Of a DNA stretch of 64,000 bases, positions 46,946-57,189 are shown in pieces. The notes below the pieces were generated by a model that was not told the DNA's origin, searched no databases, and saw only the letters and a program-made list of their open reading frames with translations. Source of the stretch: Asterias rubens (lineage: Eukaryota > Echinodermata > Asteroidea > Forcipulatida > Asteriidae). The stretch is taken from the NCBI RefSeq assembly GCF_902459465.1, contig NC_047077.1:3782001-3846000 (forward strand), given 5' to 3'. Both the position numbers and the translations under genes were made by a program. Every line of letters starts with the position of its first letter. Position 1 is the first letter of the stretch.

Positions 46946-49900
46946 TTTTATTTTAAATATGTATTATTTCCTTTTTTTCTCTTTTTTTTGGTGGGGGAGA
47001 TGGGGGCATTGAACAATAATAGATTTTTGTTTATTTTTGAATGAATCCAGATCAGCTCTTACTGAAAGTGGATAAATATTTGTTATCTTTCAGCTCCAAA
47101 AACCTTGTGTTTTTAATGATTATATGAGAAGACTCAAAGATGAATTGAAAGAAAACAGCAAAATGGATTTCTTTGAGTTAATTCAGTCAGGTAAGATCTT
47201 CAAGAAATTAAGTCTATTGTAATAATGTGTTTATTTCAAATATCTCTGATGGACACAAATTTGGTTCATTAATATTTGTAATGCCTTTTATTGTGATATT
47301 TTATTTCTTGAGATAGGTTCATGGTAGATTTGTTTTTTTAACCGATTATCAATGAGACCTTAAACTTTGGATTGTCAATTTAAAGTATTGGACTTAAAAC
47401 GGTTACCACCACAAATTGTTAACTTACCAATAATAAGTCAAGTTTGAAAAGTCGGTAACTTACCGGGCTGCGGTAACTTAACAGTGTTAACTAATAACAG
47501 GGACAAGAAGTCCAATGCGAACGCACCACTCCGGTAACTCAACAATACTGTCACTTGACTTCTATCTTAAAGGTCTGCTGATGTTCAAACCACCAAGTGC
47601 AATACGCGCTGCCCCAAATATGCAGGATTAAAGCATAGCTACGTTTCCACTGAGTATGCAGCGTGCGTAGCCTAAGCATGAGTCGGAGCCCATACCGACA
47701 AGGAAGGCCCCTGTTAAGTTATCAAACACAAATTAATCCAAGTGCGAACCGCTAATTACTTACCAGGTCAGTAAGTTACCAGACCCAAAAGTCCAATGCA
47801 AACGGGGCTTATGTCGGCCCTTTTACTCAAAACAATTTGTCTACTTTTTTCCACGGACCAAATATCATGCCTGATTTATTGACCATAGTAGTCTGTGCAG
47901 TTCCTCTTAAGTTCTTATCCTTATTTGTTTTTGTTTCATGTGCAGAAAGGATCAAGTTGATTGATGCTTCAGAGAGCAGTCAGAGTAAAGTGTCTATTGC
48001 AGAAGCTGCCAAGGTTAGTATTTGTACTTCATGTGAACTGGGACGGACTTTTTGACTTGTTATTAGAAATGCTGAGGATTATTATGAAAGATGTTCTAAA
48101 AGTTGTCAGTAGCTATCTTGAGGTGTCTTCATAATGACATTTGAGTGGATTTACTCATTTCAGTGTCTTTCCCATCAATTCATGACGAATTGTCTGTACT
48201 TGATGTTATGTATCAATCTCCTGCAATTTCTTAAAGGCAGTGGACACTATTGGTTAGTACTCAAAATAATTATTAGCATAAAACCTTACTTGGTAACGAG
48301 TAATGGGGAGAGGTTGATAGTATAAAACATTGTGAGAAAGGGCTCCCTCTGAAGTAACGTAGTTTTCGAGAAAGAAGTAATTTTCCCCGATTTTGATTTT
48401 GAGACCTCAGAATTAGATTTTGAGGTCTAAAAATCAAGCATCTGAAATCACACAACTTTGTGTGACAAGGGTGTTTTTTCTTTCATTATTATCCCGCAAC
48501 TTCGACGACAATTGAGCTCAAATTGTCACAGGTTTGTTATTTTATGCAAACGTTGAGATACACCAACTGAGAAGACTGGTCTTTGAGAATTACCAATAGT
48601 GTCCAGTGTCTTTAAACACTGAGTGTAAGGCAAACAATATTACCTGAATCAATTTTATGGACAAGTTTGCCATACAGAACCTGCATCATTAAGATGAACC
48701 CAGGGGTGCATTTTGGTCGTTGTAACCAAAAACTGTTTCGGTTGAGTTGCCTATTGGTTTAAGCACTGGCCAATAACTGAAACAGTTACTGGTTACGACA
48801 GCCAAAACGCACCCTTGCTCTCCATAAAAGCTGATTGTTTTGCAGGGTCATATGGTATTTTGTCAGCTTGTGTATACCTGTGTGTCTGTTTTGTCTCTCA
48901 AATAGGGAATACTTTGGTACACTACTAGTACACTACTAGTATTCGGCGTCATACTTCACAAAAGCGAGATGTCGTTTGTCTGTCAATAGGTTAGGGCACA
49001 AAAGCATTTTGCTTAACCTTACACCTAAATGTTGTCTTTAAATTACTACTTGTTTATTTTTTTGAAGTATTGTGTACCTAATCATACCTCATACTATATT
49101 GCTTGTTTTAATTTTGACATAAATGTATGCTATTGTATTATTGTTTTGTATGACAGCATTGAAATAAATGTACTGAATACTGTATTGATCGGCCTGTCCC
49201 ATTGGCAGTCAAGCTGAGCATTCTCTGGCTTCTATTGCTATGGGTTGTGTATAGAACAAGTAAAGAAAGGTTAATATATAAATTTGTAACACCCCAAAAT
49301 ATGGCTGGAGTAGGTCTTAAACCCACAACCGCTTAAATACCATATGAGTGCTATACCAACAGAGCTAATCAACCCTTAAAGTGGGTGACAGATTCAGTGA
49401 ATGGTTCAGGAAAAAGAAATTTTAATCAGGAATTACTTGATACAATTGAGTCAGAAATTAGTCAAGAAAGGTCAGGTCAGGTGTTTGTCCAATAGGTCAG
49501 ATTTAGATAAATTGAAGAAAGGCTAGACGAAGAAAGTCAGTCCAAAAACGCCAGATAGTAAAACATGATTTAGGTCTAGTAACAGCCCCCCAAAAACAGT
49601 TCAGAAAGTGACTTGCAGATCAAATAGATCAAATATTGCAAAGGCAAGACTGGGTTCAGGACAAGTCTAGTCAAATATTTTGGTAGCTAGCTTTCATTGA
49701 TTTGATTTGGTTTGTGACATTTAATGTATGTTTTTCCTTAATTTGTAATAGTACCTTGAAGTTGATTCCAAAGATGAAGTGATTTCTACAGAGGAGCAGG
49801 ACGAAGATGCAGATGATCTGGTAAGACTAATAAGAACCAATCAATGCTATACATTGATTCATTACTTTTCTTGCATCCCTTTGTACCTGTATGTGACTCT

Positions 49901-50810
49901 TCAGGTTTGTAGCTACAATCTTGTGAGCATTTGTAACTTCTGGGAGGAAAGTCATAAAAAAAATTAGGTTTTTGTAATAGGGTCAGGTAAAATGGCTTAA
50001 AGGATTTGGGTACTTATTCAAAATGTTTGAAGATAATGATAGTAGAAAGCTTCCCTTCAAATATTACATACTGAGGTTCTGTGTTTTTTGAGAAATGAGT
50101 AAAAAGGAAACAAAATAATTTTCGTCTCACATGATATCATCAGATGAAAATTATTTTAGTATGTAAAATCCCATTAACCAGTTATGGTATTATACCATTA
50201 TCATATGTAGCATAACTGGTTAATACGTTTTTTACATGCTAAAACTGAGATGAAAATTATTTGTTTTGCTAATTTCTCAAAAACTACAGCACCTCAGCAA
50301 GTAAAATTTCGAGGGAAGCTTTCTACTATCATAATCTTCAAACTGTGTGTTTAATGTTAATCTGTGGGCATTGTGTTTTGTGTCAGAAAAAAAGTACATA
50401 TTTATACCCTTTAATCTTATACAATGTTAATATCAACAAAATGTCTACTGGTTGCAGCCATTGCTCCAGAATTGGTTTTAAAGCACACTATATTTTGGAA
50501 TTGTTTCCAAAACTACCAGGAAATGGCTGAGGAGTGACAGTATACACAAAAGATACAAAACATATCATATTTTATCATGCAGTCATTCACTGTTTAGACC
50601 TCAGCAGTAGTTGGATGTGTGACATGCTATAACTGGTTGCTGTGATAGGCAGGACACATGTTGGCTCTGGTTCCTCTTAACCCACATCTTTCCTTTTTAT
50701 AAGTCATTGTAAAGTTTGACTTCTTTAGCTGTGATGTACTAAAGAAAACAGTAGAGCAAGATTATTGTAGTAATGATATTTTGGTTTTTTTACAGTTGGG
50801 AATGATGTAG
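29724..50810 (+). CDS. XRCC5: Ku80 (X-ray repair cross-complementing protein 5)
   Basis: Twenty exons join in phase to 731 aa (human 732): 29724-29741, 32133-32246, 32784-32964, 34212-34383, 35410-35598, 36709-36823, 38014-38152, 38843-38955, 39714-39914, 40856-40946, 41289-41349, 41997-42072, 42604-42797, 43968-44064, 45697-45769, 46293-46405, 47094-47190, 47946-48013, 49752-49820, 50796-50810. With Ku70 it forms the ring that binds broken DNA ends and recruits DNA-PKcs for non-homologous end joining. Blocks matching the family are a von Willebrand A-like N-domain (LLDVGPSMNQ, DEVGLVLFGTEGT, DALIVAMDLL), the Ku core and arm (IPHIKAKYE..LLYVELPFMEDIRQY), LCQCLMHRALNPDDPLPPLP, a basic SSKRPR segment likely to be an NLS (563-568), a helical C-domain, and the DNA-PKcs-binding tail DEDADDLLGMM. 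An acidic insert (FEDEDEEEGGDDNG) sits in exon 5. Intron 2 starts with GC. Confidence 0.97.
29871..30150. repeat. 16-bp minisatellite in Ku80 intron 1
   Basis: The unit is CCCTATGTTCCGACAC, repeated about 15 times with a few altered units and one interruption near 30007-30025. It starts about 130 bp after the first exon. The frame YVPTPLCSDTPMF is a repeat artefact. Confidence 0.93.
30262..30278 (+). repeat. Poly-G run of 17
   Basis: A 17-base uninterrupted G tract in Ku80 intron 1. Other G/C runs in the window are at 1873-1887, 7870-7887, 12850-12862 and 54124-54137. Confidence 0.9.
30345..31800 (-). mobile_element. 5'-truncated CR1/L2-like LINE with reverse transcriptase ORF
   Basis: The open frame from about 31760 to 30501 encodes the C-terminal two thirds of a non-LTR reverse transcriptase. 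It includes LDLSAAFDTIDHDVL (RT motif A), GVPQGSVLGPLLF (motif B), HAYADDTQLY (catalytic YADD, motif C), LKLNDDKTEFLI (motif D), and the usual C-terminal HWLPIRQRIQFKI and APKLWNALP blocks. Upstream the frame continues as NNLYEHFQSAYRKYHSTE, but a frameshift precedes it near 31770, and the endonuclease domain is missing. The 3' end (GCGCCTCGGAATAGG .. GATGGCGCATTATAAATGC) is followed by an AT-rich tract, as in CR1-type elements. It is antisense to Ku80 within intron 1 and looks fairly young because 396 codons remain open. Confidence 0.93.
32540..32645 (-). repeat. 3' end fragment of another LINE/SINE
   Basis: On minus: GTGCGCCTTAAGCACCTTTA and GGCGCCTTACAAATATTC, followed by an AT-rich tail. 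This matches the general form of CR1-type 3' ends. Confidence 0.55.
33018..33335 (+). mobile_element. TTAA MITE in Ku80 intron 3
   Basis: Flanked by TTAA (33014-33017, 33336-33339). It is full at both ends but about 50 bp shorter than the reference because part of the CACACAACTT..CAATTT segment is deleted. Confidence 0.87.
34458..34595. repeat. Short hairpin MITE with TTAA ends
   Basis: TTAA at 34458-34461 and 34592-34595 enclose inverted ends GCCTGGTTCATACTTCCTG / CAGGAAGTATGAACCGGGC. About 138 bp, non-coding; a different family from the AGGCAGTGG elements but with the same target-site pattern. Confidence 0.8.
35105..35390. repeat. Inverted-repeat element upstream of Ku80 exon 5
   Basis: AATAGACCCATTG at the left and GGGGTCTATACC at the right, with internal TGGGTGTCA-type inversions (GGGGTGTCAACTC / AATGACACCC). 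It ends about 20 bp before the exon at 35410. Confidence 0.55.
35630..35735 (+). repeat. Half copy of the 'CAATTGTTGCACGCTGTGAC' hairpin element
   Basis: It shares CAATTGTTGCACGCTGTGAC and GGCGTTTTGTACACCCGAGG with the complete palindromic copy at 60039-60182 but lacks the second arm. Confidence 0.75.
38555..38755. repeat. Inverted-repeat element in Ku80 intron 7
   Basis: The ends GATCGATCCAGTAGGCTCCG and GGCGGAGCTTAGTGGATCGG are inverse. The interior contains CGCGCGCGCC and GTCGGACC..GGCGGACC. It is the reason a 168-codon minus-strand frame exists here. Confidence 0.7.
39000..39165 (-). mobile_element. TTAA MITE fragment in Ku80 intron 8
   Basis: Left terminus AGCCATTGGACACTTTTGTT after TTAA at about 38998, then family interior to CACCCTTGTTTCCGCATG. 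The rest is missing. Confidence 0.65.
39470..39690. repeat. Hairpin repeat related to 18255-18412
   Basis: The arms CTGCGTCCCATATCC and GGATATGAGACGCAG are separated by a short loop. Outer flanks are 'GTTATCGCATC' and GTGTGATAACTTATA. Confidence 0.65.
41515..41935. repeat. Fullest copy of a dispersed MITE-like family
   Basis: One end is ATAAATACCTCAAACAGTTT..ATTGGTGGAGAGCGCGTC..TGGGGGTGTTTAAACGG; the other is TTTTAAACGACAGTTTCAG..CTCGTCGCTACCC. Single ends or partial copies occur at about 13577-13830, 25083-25535, 34640-34720, 34985-35100, 42165-42290, 44545-44860 and 45300-45420. Five of these lie in Ku80 introns. Confidence 0.75.
42888..43030. repeat. Hairpin MITE in Ku80 intron 13
   Basis: AGGAGACTTTTGGACGCTAGGTGGC pairs (with two gaps) with GCCACCTAGCATTCCTAAAGTCCCC; inner arms 'CCATTGTT' and 'AACAATGG'. 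About 143 bp. Confidence 0.8.
43385..43560. repeat. Degenerate tandem repeat, about 67-bp period
   Basis: Three diverged units each contain GATCTTGAACCGGGTCTGAT (or one to three changes) followed by 'CC.CAATTTT..GTTTA'. It is in Ku80 intron 13. Confidence 0.65.
44085..44460. repeat. Interspersed repeat sharing motifs with 52304-52580
   Basis: It contains GAGCAAGCTAGTCGAAACGT and CACATGGTGTTACCGCAAACC. The second motif is also at the end of the hairpin element at 52304-52580, suggesting related ends. Confidence 0.5.
45800..46007 (+). mobile_element. 5'-truncated TTAA MITE in Ku80 intron 15
   Basis: Right end ATTAGTGTCCAGTGTCT followed by TTAA (46004-46007). The interior matches from TAATTTTTCACGAATTTGG onward. 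Confidence 0.75.
46559..46891 (+). mobile_element. TTAA MITE with a decayed left end in Ku80 intron 16
   Basis: It matches the family from 'ACACTTTTACTCACAATAATT' through CCAAAGGTGTCCAGTGCCT and TTAA (46888-46891). Confidence 0.8.
46905..46950. repeat. (TTTA)n microsatellite
   Basis: About 11 perfect ATTT units directly downstream of the MITE ending at 46891. Confidence 0.95.
48235..48611 (+). mobile_element. TTAA MITE, complete, in Ku80 intron 18
   Basis: TTAA at 48231-48234 and 48612-48615. The left end AGGCAGTGGACACTATTGG is identical to the copy at 4356, indicating recent spread. Confidence 0.9.
48702..48814. repeat. Short palindromic MITE
   Basis: AGGGGTGCATTTTGGTCGTT and its near inverse CAGCCAAAACGCACCC, with inner arms AACTGTTTCGG / CTGAAACAGTT. 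About 112 bp. Confidence 0.8.
49285..49378 (-). repeat. tRNA-derived SINE head
   Basis: On minus: TTAGCTCTGTTGGTATAGCA (A-box-like) and GTGGGTTTAAGACC (B-box-like), spaced like a tRNA, followed by CCATATTTTGGGGTGTTAC. Confidence 0.65.
50000..50345. repeat. Palindromic repeat in Ku80 intron 19
   Basis: The left half (GATAGTAGAAAGCTTCCCTT .. AATTTTCGTCTCA) is the inverse of the right half (TGAGATGAAAATTATT .. GAAGCTTTCTACTATC). The centre holds TTAACCAGTTATGG / CATAACTGGTTAA. It resembles the big MITE family in style but not in sequence. Confidence 0.75.
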
Positions 50811-51495
50811 CCAAACAGTCTTGATGATGTCTACTTACATTGTTGGCTGCAAGGGAATAGACTCTGGACAGTAGCAATGTATGACAACACTGCTGCTGCT
50901 ACGATTGGTCAAGTTAGGTTTCTATTATGTAAGGTTAGCTAGAATATCTGCATTTCACTCTAGACAACTGTAACCAAGATTCAACCAAATTCTTTGACTT
51001 GATTTGATTTGATTTGATAGAAAGAAGATTTGAGGCTCTGTAGACAACCATAACAATGACATTACATATTTACAAAAGAGCAAACTAAGCTTAGTATAAG
51101 CATGGAGGAAGGAAGAGAAGGAGCTCGAACGAAGGGACTTTAAAAGTCGAACCTGTGGTACCGCAGTCGTTAAACGACACCTCGTAAACACCCACATACC
51201 TTATACAGACAATGGGCGACCTGGCGTATGTGAGTTTGCGGAAGAAGTTAATGGAAGAACTTGAAATTTGAACTTGAGTTTTGGTGGCAAATTTCATTTT
51301 TATTTGTTATACCTTTTTAGCACACGATGTTACACTGCAAAAATTTATAAATTCCTTTATAAATTAAACAAGCTTTCTTTTCATCCAATGTGGTACATCA
51401 TGTGTTATGTTTAAAATATGTTGGGTTTAATCCTTTGTCATAATTAAAAAGTGAAATGCGTGTTATTTACTAGGTTGTGAGTGCTAAAGGATTAA

Positions 51496-51848
51496 AGTCA
51501 CTGGACACTATTGGTAATTGTCAAAGACCAGTCTTCTCACTTGAAATAGCAAACCAGTGAAATTTGAGCTCAATTGGTCGACGAAGTTGCGAGATAATAA
51601 TGAATGAAAAAACTTGTCACACGAAGTTGTGTGCTTTCAGATGCTTGATTTAAAAACCTCAAAATCTTATTCTGAGGTCTTGAAATCAAATTCGTGGAAA
51701 GTTACTTCTTTCTCAAAAACTATGTTACTTCAGAGAGAGCCGTTTCTTACAATGTGTTTTACTATCAACAGCTCCCCATTACTTGTTACCAAATAAGGTT
51801 TTATGCTAATCATTATTTTGAGTAGTTACAAATAGTGTCCACTGCCTA
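51496..51848 (-). mobile_element. TTAA MITE downstream of Ku80
   Basis: Starts AGTCACTGGACACTATTGG after TTAA at 51492-51495; the other end is CAAATAGTGTCCACTGCCT followed by ATAA, so one target site is mutated. Confidence 0.85.
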
Positions 51849-52303
51849 TAAATGAAAACAAATCCAAACTTGCAACCAACACTCCTTAAACGCAGCACAA
51901 AAAATGACAAGATTTGTTACTGTACGTAGAAATCCTTAGATAAGTTACGTTGTGGTTATTTTGATGCATTACAACTAAGATTTATTTTTGTATAGGATTC
52001 AATTACCTTTCAAATGATTTGAACAGTTGCTTTGATTCAACTACCATAATGAAGCTTAGAGGTTGAAAACATGAGACAGATCATCTAAAACGAGGAAACC
52101 CCTTTGTATGATGGTAAGGGATTAAAAACATACTATTGAAAATAATAACTAATGCCTCTAAAACATACAGATAACTTCTATACCACAAACTTTTTGAAAT
52201 ATCCTTTCAAATCATGGTAATCTGTGTGTAAAGACACCCACAACTTTGTTGTGAAAGTAAGAACGGTCCGTAGGATTTGAAACTTTGCATGGTGGAAATA
52301 CAA

Positions 52304-52580
52304 TATAAAAAGGTTTCAGTACCACCATGTAATGACTATCTCTAATGAGTTGTGGTGGTTCTGAAAAGAACCGTTGGTTTCAACTCGACGTTTCGATCAG
52401 TATGCTCTCCCGCCTCCACAGTACTTAAGCAGCATGCAGCATCAGAGTCCAGCTTTCTTCAGAAGACGATCAGAGCATACTGATCGAAACGTCGAGTTGA
52501 AACCAACGGTTCGTTTCAGAACCACCCCAACTCACTAGAGATAGTCACTACATGGTGTTACCGCAAACCTTTCTGTATAT
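52304..52580. repeat. Long hairpin element of about 275 bp
   Basis: GTTGGTTTCAACTCGACGTTTCGATCAGTATGCTCT and its exact inverse (about 52465-52510) are separated by about 70 bp. The outer arms ACCACCATGTAATGACTATC and GATAGTCACTACATGGTG extend the stem. Confidence 0.85.
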
Positions 52581-53684
52581 AAGAACGGTCCATTACTGTG
52601 TGCATTGTGTGGAAATTAATTTTATAACATATCTGTACACAACCATAACAATTATACTTACTGTGTGTTGTGTTTTTATTGTGTTATTTGGGATGGGACT
52701 TCCGACCTTTGAAACTTTGGAGAGGAAAAAACCTTGTATTCTTTTGGGTACTTGGAAATCAAGCTCAACCTGGTGTGTTAAAAGCGCATGTGTAAAACAC
52801 AAGATGTAAGCTGCCTAACTTCTTGGTTGAGGGCAATTTGAGGACTACAGGGTCAAACTCTGAAATAAATACTTAATATTACATTATGTATGGAGTTATA
52901 AACACTATTGCATGGACTTGTGCATAGTTTCTGTTTTGTCTGTAAGCTTTACAATAATTAATCTCACTGTAATCAAAGTATGCTCATGATCGAGGGACGA
53001 TAGCAACAGTTAGGAGTTTTTACTCAATAGCTGAAACGGTTTTTGTTTTTGTAGATATTATTATTATGTTTTGTATGACTTTGTATGTTTTCATTTTCTT
53101 TCTTCCAAATATCATCATTGCAAATCTTAAGTGGATATGCTGTAATTTGAACACAAATTTTAAGCCAAATATTATTGAGCAGTTGATGCAGGAAACTGTT
53201 TAAAAATCACATATATTTCATGTTACATTGGCACTGTGCTGTTAAGACTTTCCCCCTGCATTTTCATGCACAAGGTATAGGGCCTACCATGTATTTGAAA
53301 CTATATGTAAATAAGGAAAGAATAATAAACCATATCAGAACAAAAGGTTAACCAATTCTATGTAACCATGTGGTATGTCTACGGATCTATAATAAAATAT
53401 TCAATACCCCCTTTGGTGGCTTTGTTCACTCCCTAATTGACGAGCATAACTTGGAGAATGTTTGAAATATTTGTCTGAGGGGAATTTAGTCTTGATCTTG
53501 AGCTTGGTACGATGGTTGATCGGCTCCTTACTAGTAACAACACTCAATGAGTCAATTGTTTTGAGTTTATTCCTTGCTGTATTCTGAACTTGTCCATCAA
53601 GCTGATCTGACTTGCATAAACGTTTAGCCTGTGTTCCCCTCACAGTAACAATCTCACCACACAGTCTCACTTGCATTGCAGCCT

Positions 53685-53755
53685 GTGCCCAATTTCATGG
53701 CTCTGCTTACTGCCGAATTCTGGGCTTACAATCACAATTCGCCGCTTACCTAGAA
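53685..53755 (+). repeat. Single end of the element that hosts the 24-bp minisatellite
   Basis: TGCCCAATTTCATGGCTCTG followed by CTTAC, as at 15379-15405, but with only two degenerate GCTTAC-type units afterwards. It may represent the unexpanded state. Confidence 0.6.
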
Positions 53756-53880
53756 GCATCAAATTTGTACGCTGTGTTAGCGTAGAATACATTACCTATA
53801 TGAATTAGTATGAACGCGTACATGCTGAAATTCCCTGCTAACAAGGGGGGACACCAGCCACAAAAAGATGTGGCGACAGA

Positions 53881-54110
53881 CCTGGGCCAAATTTCATAGA
53901 GCTGCTAAGCACAAAACATTGCTTAGCATGAAACCCAAATTCCATTTGCTGCATAATTGCTTGTTAGTGGTATTCAGCTATTGTTTGCTTATCCTGAAAA
54001 TCAAGTGGAAATTTGGTTTGTAATCCTGTTTTTATTAAGGCAAAAATTTCATGCTAATTTCATGCTAAGCAAATTTTTGTGCTTAACAACTCTATAAAAT
54101 TGGGCCCTGG
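53881..54110. repeat. MITE with GGGCC(C)AATTT ends
   Basis: CCTGGGCCAAATTTCATAGA and its inverse TCTATAAAATTGGGCCCTGG; subterminal GCTAAGCACAAAA / TTTTTGTGCTTA. The terminal bases resemble those of the element at 15378-15945. Confidence 0.8.
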
Positions 54111-54200
54111 TGTTGGGGCACTCGGGGGGGGGGGGGGCGCCCCGCCCCACGTGCCTACATACAACCCAACTCGAGAGGGCGCTGTTTAGCACGTGTACGA

Positions 54201-54329
54201 TGAACTTTGTTAAGCATGTCGTCGTCGCCGCACTCGCTGTGTGTGTGAAAAAAATACAGAAGCCGAAACTACACTCTCTGGACACAGTAAGAGCCATAAC
54301 ACTAACTGGAGATTTTTTCGAAACTTTGT
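54201..54329 (+). other. Possible first coding exon of an unknown gene
   Basis: After a G/C-rich stretch, an ATG at 54201 opens the frame MNFVKHVVVAALAVCVKKIQ, continuing with KPKLHSLDTVRAITLTG to GDFFET, and a GTAAGT donor follows at 54328. The N-terminus is hydrophobic enough for a signal or anchor segment. I recognise no family and found no convincing following exon, so this is weak. Confidence 0.25.
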
Positions 54330-55724
54330 AAGTAGTTTCACTTACTATTCGGTATTTCACAGAATGTAGCTTTTAGTTTTAAAGGTCACTTAATACGTGG
54401 TATTACTGCGAATACTTTTCTTCCAGGTTGTGCATGAAAGTGCGAAGATGGCCATTTTTAAAATTCGCGCAAGCTGCTCTTTTTCTTACGACGGATGATT
54501 TAAAATTTGCGCATTGGTAGCTCGGGCGCAAACTTTGTACACTTTAAAGAAAATTTACCCGAATAGTTAAAAAAAAAAGGTGTAATTTCACTCATACTAT
54601 CTGATTTCATACATAGTAACAACTACACATAAACACAGTGGAATCAACACAGTAATTATATAACACATACTACACAGTACTGGGTAGCATAATAAATATC
54701 GTACGTAGTCGTAGGACTAGTATTAGGAGTAGGCAGTTCCATCAAGTTGATTTCACGTGTACCAAAACACACACACACACAGCCCCGAAAAAAAAGAACG
54801 AAATATATTAAATCATAACTCACATTTTGTACAACTCAAAACTATGAGACTTGACAGCAGGCAGGAGCATTCTCTCCTCGTGCTTACATTTCAAAAATAT
54901 TTGAAATCAGATGAATAGTTTCGGAGATATTGTAAAAAATAGAGAGCAACGACAAAAAACGGAGGCTTGGCCTCGCATGCAGCGTCCATTCGTTTGTGCA
55001 GCGCCCATTTGTTTGTGCATGACGTCACCTATGAACCCTGTGGACTACGGATTTCGGAAATCTTTGGAAAGCGCCGAAGAAGCCCGAAGACAGTTTTTTG
55101 CGATGAGGGAGCACATCTTTACACAAAATGAGATAACGATTACATCATCGTGTAGCCGATAAAATTCCGCACATGGTACATTTATTATCTATTTTCAAGG
55201 CCTATACTAATTGAAACGAAAGTAGAACAAAAAATTGATTGTATTGTAGCCACTAGTTTTTAGAAATTGTCTTTGTAAATATAACAATTAATCAATGTGT
55301 ACCAATGCCTTCATCCTCAAGTTTTTTAAAGATTGTTCTAAATATTTACTGTATTAATGCTACAATTTTAAATCAAAGGATCAACTGATCTTAAATTAAA
55401 GAAAACATTCCAGTCATAAACTCTTCAATTGCATCCAATCTGGTTAATTTAATAATGCTATTTGTTGACATAATTAATAAAGAATATTTACACAAACACC
55501 TGCAAAACTTAACACATATTTAATGTTTATAGTTAACAATTTCCCCCACGATGCCGCTCCTCAGTTTGATTCACAAAGTATCACTTTTTGCCGTTCATAA
55601 AAATCATTACTAGCGCCGGGCAGCACAGTTTGTAAACCTCCCCGTTGGTAGAGGGCGCTCGTCTATAGTGCGCCCTCTATTGCCATAGGCCGTGCATTAA
55701 ACTTGGCCGTAGCCGATATGAAGA
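54330..55724. other. Intergenic DNA, no supported gene
   Basis: A (CA)n tract lies at about 54768-54780. The 83-codon frame at 54911-55162 has no recognisable motif. 'TTGGTAGAGGGCGCTCGTCT / GTGCGCCCTCTATTGCC' forms a small inverted pair at about 55646-55685. Confidence 0.4.
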
Positions 55725-56176
55725 AAAACCATAGAGCTATATATATTGACTAGAGCGCTAACTTGCTCTGCGTTTTGAAGCCACCATGGGCGCAGACATG
55801 TTTGGTGTGTTGCGTGAATTCGGAATTTTAAGAGAACACACATTGCCCCGATTATTTTTAGATTCGGCGTGTGCATTATACGTACGCAGCTGTCCACTCG
55901 CGTACGTCCGCGCTATGAAAACCGCAACTTCGACTTGATTGCCGTACTAAAAAGCAGATTGTGCTTTCACATTTACTGCATTTTTTGCTTCGATGGCACA
56001 TAAAAAAGAACAGACGCACGATCATGCAAATAGCCGTACAATTGCCGTACAAAATTTCAAGCTTTTGTATTGGTTTGTACATAAACATGGATGCGCCCAC
56101 ATGGCTTCAAAACTTTAGTGCGTGTATAACGGGGTGTTAGCGCTCTTTAGTCAATATATATAGCTCTATGAGAAAA
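55725..56176. repeat. Inverted-repeat element of about 450 bp
   Basis: AACCATAGAGCTATATATAT..TTGACTAGAGCGCTAAC is matched by GTTAGCGCTCTTTAGTCAAT..ATATATAGCTCTATG. Subterminal arms are TTTTGAAGCCACCATGGGCG / GCGCCCACATGGCTTCAAAA. No open frame of note. Confidence 0.85.
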
Positions 56177-56797
56177 ACATAACAATTGAACTTGAACACA
56201 AGTACGTTTTTTGCACGATCCACGCTCATTAAAAACGGTATATCTCTGCAACCAAACATCCGATTTTAAAATTTTAAATTGATTTTTTACTCCTTAGAAT
56301 ACACCTTAATAGACCACATCTTGTCAGAGAAAAAATCACATGCATTAAATTTCACTGAAACTGCCTACTAGGAGGTCCTGTTTTCAAGGTGTCCCTAAAA
56401 ATCGTGGCAAATCTTTTAAATACCTCTCTGTTGTAGTGTTGTGCGCGATGTAATTGTAAACAGTTCCTAGCTAGATACAAAAATTTTGGTTTTATTTCCC
56501 AAGCAAAGATTCTCCTCTCTGGTGACCAAAACTTAGAAACACTGGTTATCTGCACTTGTAAATGCAAAAAGTTTTGTATTTTAGGCATTTCTACAACTTT
56601 TTTACCGACAAGGTACAAAAATATGTCATAATGTTGAGGCCATATATTCCATATATAAAACGACATGGAGTATTACTTAGCTTTTTTGTTTGTGTTCATT
56701 TGAGCCACATCCAATCATTTTGATGAAGTTTCATCAAAATCTGAGAGGGTCACCTGGGAACTTTTTTAAAAACTGGTTGATTTGACACGGAATGACC

Positions 56798-57053
56798 CAA
56801 TAATGAAAGAAAAAACACCCTTGTCACACGAAGGTTGTGTGCTTTCAGATGCTTGATTTCGAGACCTCAAATTCTAAACATGAGGTCTCGAAATAAAATT
56901 CATGGAAAATTTCTTCTTTCTTGAAAACTACGTCACTTCAGAAGGAGCCAGTTCTAACAATGTTTTATACTATCAACCTCTCCCCATTTAAGGTTTTATG
57001 CTAATATTTATTTTGAGTAATTACCAATAGTGTCCACTGCCTTTATAGTTTAA
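56798..57053 (-). mobile_element. 5'-truncated TTAA MITE
   Basis: Begins in the interior (AATGAAAGAAAAAACACCCT) and ends with CCAATAGTGTCCACTGCCT followed by TTAT. The central palindrome is kept. Confidence 0.75.
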
Positions 57054-57189
57054 TATAAACAAATGAAGATAATTAGGGCATCGGTTGAAATATCGCATCA
57101 TTATTTTTTTCCCTATTCAAAGAAAAAGGAATAATACCGTGAAAACTGGTAAAACATTACACTAGATTTGGATGCTGTCGTCTCACCCC

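Larger units (their letters stand above)
50811..53400 (+). other. Ku80 3' UTR and flank
   Basis: No further coding exon is seen after the TAG at 50808-50810. The stretch contains a MITE (51496-51848) and a hairpin element (52304-52580). AATAAA-type signals are at about 52864 and 53322; the true polyadenylation site cannot be fixed from sequence. Confidence 0.45.
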
